NCBI GenBank assembly: GCA_026985615.1
Contig: JALSQD010000025.1
Span: 1-50,134, forward strand
Source: Thermaceae bacterium
Lineage (GTDB): Bacteria; Deinococcota; Deinococci; Deinococcales; Marinithermaceae
Length of the DNA: 50,134 nucleotides
Reading direction: 5' to 3'
Shown: piece by piece, positions 47,316 to 50,134 of the stretch
Layout: each line of letters opens with the position of its first letter
Numbering within the stretch: the first letter of the stretch is position 1
Notes under the pieces: generated by a model
Database searches by the model: none
Told to the model about the DNA's origin: nothing
What the model saw: only the letters and a program-made list of their open reading frames with translations
Translations under genes and position numbers: made by a program

Positions 47316-48149
47316 CTACTTCTTCTTCCGCCGGCTGATGATGAACCGGTCCGAGGGCTTGCGCTTCTTGCGGGTCTTCTTGCCCTTGGTCTGCCAACCC
47401 CAGGGCGAGGCGGGCGGACGGCCGCGGGGCGCGCGCCCCTCACCACCACCGTGGGGGTGGTCCACCGGGTTCATTGCCGAGCCGCGCACGTGCGGCTTGC
47501 GGCCGAGCCAGCGGGTGCGGCCGGCCTTGCCGATAACGATGTTCTTGTGGTCGGCGTTGCCGACCACGCCCACGGTTGCGTAGGACTCTGCGTGGATGCG
47601 GCGCAACTCACCCGAGGGCAGGCGCAGCACTACATAGTCGCCCTCGCGACCCTGGATCTGCGCGCCGGTGCCGGCCGAGCGCGCCAGCTGGGCGCCCTTG
47701 CCGGGCTCGAGCTCGATGGCGTGCACCACCGTACCCACGGGGATGAAGCGCAGCGGCAGCGCGTTGCCCACCTGGATCGGCGCCTCGGGGCCGGACTGCA
47801 CGGTCATGCCCGGCTTGAGCCCCTCGGGTGCGATGATGTAGCGCTTCTCGCCGTCGCGGTAGAAGAGCAGGGCGATGCGGGCCGAGCGGTTGGGGTCGTA
47901 CTCGATGGCGGCGACGCGGGCGGGAATGCCGGCCTTGTCGCGCCGCTTGAAGTCGATGATGCGGTAGAGGCGCTTGTGGCCGCCGCCGCGGAAGCGCACG
48001 GTGATGCGCCCCTGGTTATTGCGCCCGCCCGTCTTCACGAGCGGCTCGGTCAGCGACTTCTCGGGCTCGGTCTTGGTGATCTCCGAGAAGTCCGCCACCG
48101 TCATGAAGCGACGGGAGGGGGTGTAGGGCCTGAACTTCTTAACCGCCAT
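47316..48149 (-). CDS. rplB: 50S ribosomal protein L2
   Basis: 277 residues. VKKFRPYTPSRRFMTVADFS at the N-terminus, RGVAMNPVDHPHGGGEG-like segment seen as RGSAMNPVDHPHGGGEGRAP near the C-terminus with the conserved peptidyl-transferase-associated His. Confidence 0.98.
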   Translation of the reverse strand: MAVKKFRPYTPSRRFMTVADFSEITKTEPEKSLTEPLVKTGGRNNQGRITVRFRGGGHKRLYRIIDFKRRDKAGIPARVAAIEYDPNRSARIALLFYRDGEKRYIIAPEGLKPGMTVQSGPEAPIQVGNALPLRFIPVGTVVHAIELEPGKGAQLARSAGTGAQIQGREGDYVVLRLPSGELRRIHAESYATVGVVGNADHKNIVIGKAGRTRWLGRKPHVRGSAMNPVDHPHGGGEGRAPRGRPPASPWGWQTKGKKTRKKRKPSDRFIISRRKKK

Positions 48150-48158
48150 GGTTCACCT

Positions 48159-48449
48159 CTAAATCAGCCCTTCCAGGGCCTCGATCTTCTGGCCCGGGGC
48201 CACGGTCACGATCGCCTTCTTGCGGTCGGAGCGCTTGCCTTCGTAACGGCCCATGCGCTTCTTCTTGCCGCGCACGCTCATCACGTTGACGTCCACGACC
48301 TTGACCTTGAACGCCTGCTGCACGGCGTTCTTGACCTCGGTCTTGGAGGCCTCGGGGTGCACCCAAAAGGTGTACTTGCCCTCGGCGTAACCGCCGTAGG
48401 CCTTTTCCGAGAGCACCGGCTCCAGGATCACGTCGTACGGGGTCTTCAC
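48159..48449 (-). CDS. rplW: 50S ribosomal protein L23
   Basis: 96 residues. PYDVILEPVLSEKAYGGYAEGKYTFWVHPEASKTEVKNAVQQAF is typical; the protein forms the docking site for SRP and trigger factor at the exit tunnel. Overlaps rplD by 4 nt. Confidence 0.97.
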   Translation of the reverse strand: MKTPYDVILEPVLSEKAYGGYAEGKYTFWVHPEASKTEVKNAVQQAFKVKVVDVNVMSVRGKKKRMGRYEGKRSDRKKAIVTVAPGQKIEALEGLI

Positions 48450-49072
48450 GCCTCACCTCCGATACCGGCGCGCTCGAGCGCCAGGGCCAGGGCCGCCTCG
48501 TCGAGGACCAGCCAGTCGGCGCGCAGGATGTCGTATACGTTGATGCCCTCCGGGCTCAGGGTGATCACCCAGGGCAGGTTGCGCGCTGCGCGGCGGACGT
48601 TCTCGTCAGCGGTCACTAGGGTGACGCGCTCCGAACCGTCCAGCCCGTGCTTCGCCGCCCACTCGACGAACTGCTTGGTCTTGCCCTCGACGCCGGCGAA
48701 AGCCTCCACGACGAGCAGCTTCTCCTCGCGCGCGCGATCGGCCAGGGCCATGGCCAGGCCGGTCTTGCGCACCTTACGCGGCAGGGTGTAACCGTAGTCG
48801 CGCGGCTTGGGCCCGAAGACCACGCCGCCGCCCACGAAGATGCCCGCACCGCGGCTGCCGTGGCGGGCGCGACCCAGGCCCTTTTGGGGAAAGAGCTTGC
48901 GGGTCGAGTAGCTCACCTCGCCGCGGGTCTTGGTCGAGGCGGTGCCGCGGCGGCGGCTCGCCAGCTGCCAGCGCACCACCTCGTAGAGGAGGTGCGGGTT
49001 GACCTCCTCGGGCAGGGGCAGCTCGCGCGACTTCGCGCTCCCCTTGGCGGAAATGACGGGAACCTTGTACAT
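48446..49072 (-). CDS. rplD: 50S ribosomal protein L4
   Basis: 208 residues. The core HLLYEVVRWQLASRRRGTASTKTRGEVSYSTRKLFPQKGLGRARHG and FVGGGVVFGPKPRDYGYTLP resembles Thermus L4 closely, while the N-terminus and tail differ. ATG 49072 overlaps the rplC stop (TGATG). Confidence 0.97.
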   Translation of the reverse strand: MYKVPVISAKGSAKSRELPLPEEVNPHLLYEVVRWQLASRRRGTASTKTRGEVSYSTRKLFPQKGLGRARHGSRGAGIFVGGGVVFGPKPRDYGYTLPRKVRKTGLAMALADRAREEKLLVVEAFAGVEGKTKQFVEWAAKHGLDGSERVTLVTADENVRRAARNLPWVITLSPEGINVYDILRADWLVLDEAALALALERAGIGGEA

Positions 49073-49698
49073 CACTTCGCCCCCTTGTCGCGGGTGGTCT
49101 CGCGCACGATCACCAGGCCGCCGTTGGGGCCCGGGATCGACCCCTTGATGAGGAGCAGGTTCTCCTCGGGGATGACCTCGACCACCTCGAGGTTCTGCAC
49201 CGTGATGCGTTCCGAGCCGTAGTGGCCGGCCATCTTCTTACCCTTGTAGACGCGGCCGGGCGCCTTGCGCTGGCCGATCGAACCGCCGTGGCGGTGGATG
49301 CGGTGAGCGCCGTGCGAGGCCGGACCACCGGCAAAGTTCCAGCGCTTCATCACGCCCGCGGTGCCGCGGCCCTTGCTGGTACCGGTCACGTCCACCTTGT
49401 CGCCCGGCTGGAAGATCTCGACGGTCACCACGTCGCCCTCGGGCTCGAAGTCGCGGATCTCGCGCAAGAAGCGCACCGGCTCGGCCGAGTACTTGGCGAA
49501 GTGGCCCTTCATCGGCTTGTTGACGCGCTGGGCCTTCGCCGGCGCGAAGCCGAGCTGTACCGCGCTGTAGCCGTCGGTCTCCGGCGTCTTGCGCTGGACC
49601 ACGGGGCAGGGGCCGGCCAGCACGACGGTCACCGGAACGGCGCGGTCACCCTTCCAGATCTGGGTCATGCCCACTTTGGCGCCTAGGATCCCCTTCAC
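49072..49698 (-). CDS. rplC: 50S ribosomal protein L3
   Basis: 208 residues. MKGILGAKVGMTQIWKGDRA start; KGRGTAGVMKRWNFAGGPASHGAHRIHRHGGSIGQRKAPGRVYKGKKMAGHYG is the diagnostic block. Overlaps rpsJ by 4 nt. Confidence 0.98.
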   Translation of the reverse strand: MKGILGAKVGMTQIWKGDRAVPVTVVLAGPCPVVQRKTPETDGYSAVQLGFAPAKAQRVNKPMKGHFAKYSAEPVRFLREIRDFEPEGDVVTVEIFQPGDKVDVTGTSKGRGTAGVMKRWNFAGGPASHGAHRIHRHGGSIGQRKAPGRVYKGKKMAGHYGSERITVQNLEVVEVIPEENLLLIKGSIPGPNGGLVIVRETTRDKGAK

Positions 49699-50012
49699 CG
49701 GCCACCTCCCACGGTCTTGATCTCGATCTCCACGCCCGTCGGCAGATCGAGGGTCATCAGGCTCTCGATCGTCTTCTTGTTGGGGTTGGTGATGTCCACC
49801 AGACGGTTGTGGGTGCGGATCTCGAAGTGCTCGCGGCTGTCCTTGTGCTTGAAGGGGCCGCGCAGCACGGTGAAGCGGCGTACCCGAGTGGGGAGGGGCA
49901 CCGGCCCCGCCACCTTGGCGCCGCTGCGCCGGGCCGTTTCCACGATCTTGCGCGCGGAAGCGTCCAGGCTCTTGTGGTCGAAGCCGCGCAGCTTAATGCG
50001 AATCTTTGGCAT
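49695..50012 (-). CDS. rpsJ: 30S ribosomal protein S10
   Basis: 105 residues. MPKIRIKLRGFDHKSLDASA start, GPVPLPTRVRRFTVLRGPFKHKDSREHFEIRTHNRLVDI core. Lies 8 nt downstream of tuf with a GAGG site, so the S10 operon is probably co-transcribed with tuf. Confidence 0.98.
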   Translation of the reverse strand: MPKIRIKLRGFDHKSLDASARKIVETARRSGAKVAGPVPLPTRVRRFTVLRGPFKHKDSREHFEIRTHNRLVDITNPNKKTIESLMTLDLPTGVEIEIKTVGGGR

Positions 50013-50020
50013 CCCTCACC

Positions 50021-50134
<114 letters not shown>

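Overview
The window is a high-GC bacterial chromosome segment, apparently from the Deinococcus-Thermus phylum. It is most likely a member of Thermaceae outside Thermus itself (an Oceanithermus/Marinithermus-like lineage); that placement is inference. It rests on Thermus-like ribosomal proteins (the L4 core, a C-terminally extended S17, Cys-bearing L24, S4, S14 and L36), tuf directly upstream of the S10 operon, a short-form adenylate kinase, and many promoters whose -10 box lies 6-9 nt before the start codon, the leaderless-mRNA arrangement known from this phylum. I see no rRNA, tRNA, CRISPR array, insertion sequence or prophage, and no gap above 300 bases lacks a gene.

Layout. 1-174: 5' end of lepA (minus). 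239-7784: plus-strand housekeeping genes (argS, HtrA-like protease, two tandem deoxynucleoside kinases, murE, NIF3-like protein, tmk, DUF192 protein). 7828-9381: a cysteine-free FmdB-like protein diverging from 5-formyl-THF cyclo-ligase across a perfect inverted repeat, then a HAD phosphatase. 9382-13226: rsmF/acpS diverging from one palindromic -10 box, GNAT, cupin, an SDR lacking YxxxK, and OsmC. 13405-18488: an AddAB-like helicase-nuclease pair in which the AddB-like partner looks catalytically dead. 18595-21932: 1-Cys peroxiredoxin, trans-sulfuration enzyme, methyltransferase, TrhA-like membrane protein. 22005-24201: OmpR-type response regulator and histidine kinase.

24152-26156 is the most interesting region. 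It is a five-gene, overlapping, minus-strand operon: a 54-aa protein, a YvlB/LiaX-like beta-repeat protein, two small proteins sharing an LPL-type domain, and a DUF2089 zinc-ribbon/HTH protein. Three of its products carry the same GxI(T/S)A(E/D)EA helical motif. The operon has a near-consensus promoter flanked by a palindrome and converges on, and overlaps, the two-component system. This looks like a compact envelope-stress-type module, by analogy only with YvlB/LiaX systems.

26223-35142: haem genes (hemX-like, hemA, hemD, hemW), MscS channel, methyltransferase, esterase, AhpE-like peroxiredoxin, quinone oxidoreductase-like MDR, a small DUF2892 membrane protein and a NYN-domain protein, closed by a strong bidirectional terminator. 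35207-50134: an uninterrupted minus-strand S10-spc-alpha cluster running from tuf (3' end) through rpsJ to rplQ, with secY, adk, map, infA and rpoA embedded, and a probable internal promoter before rpsK.
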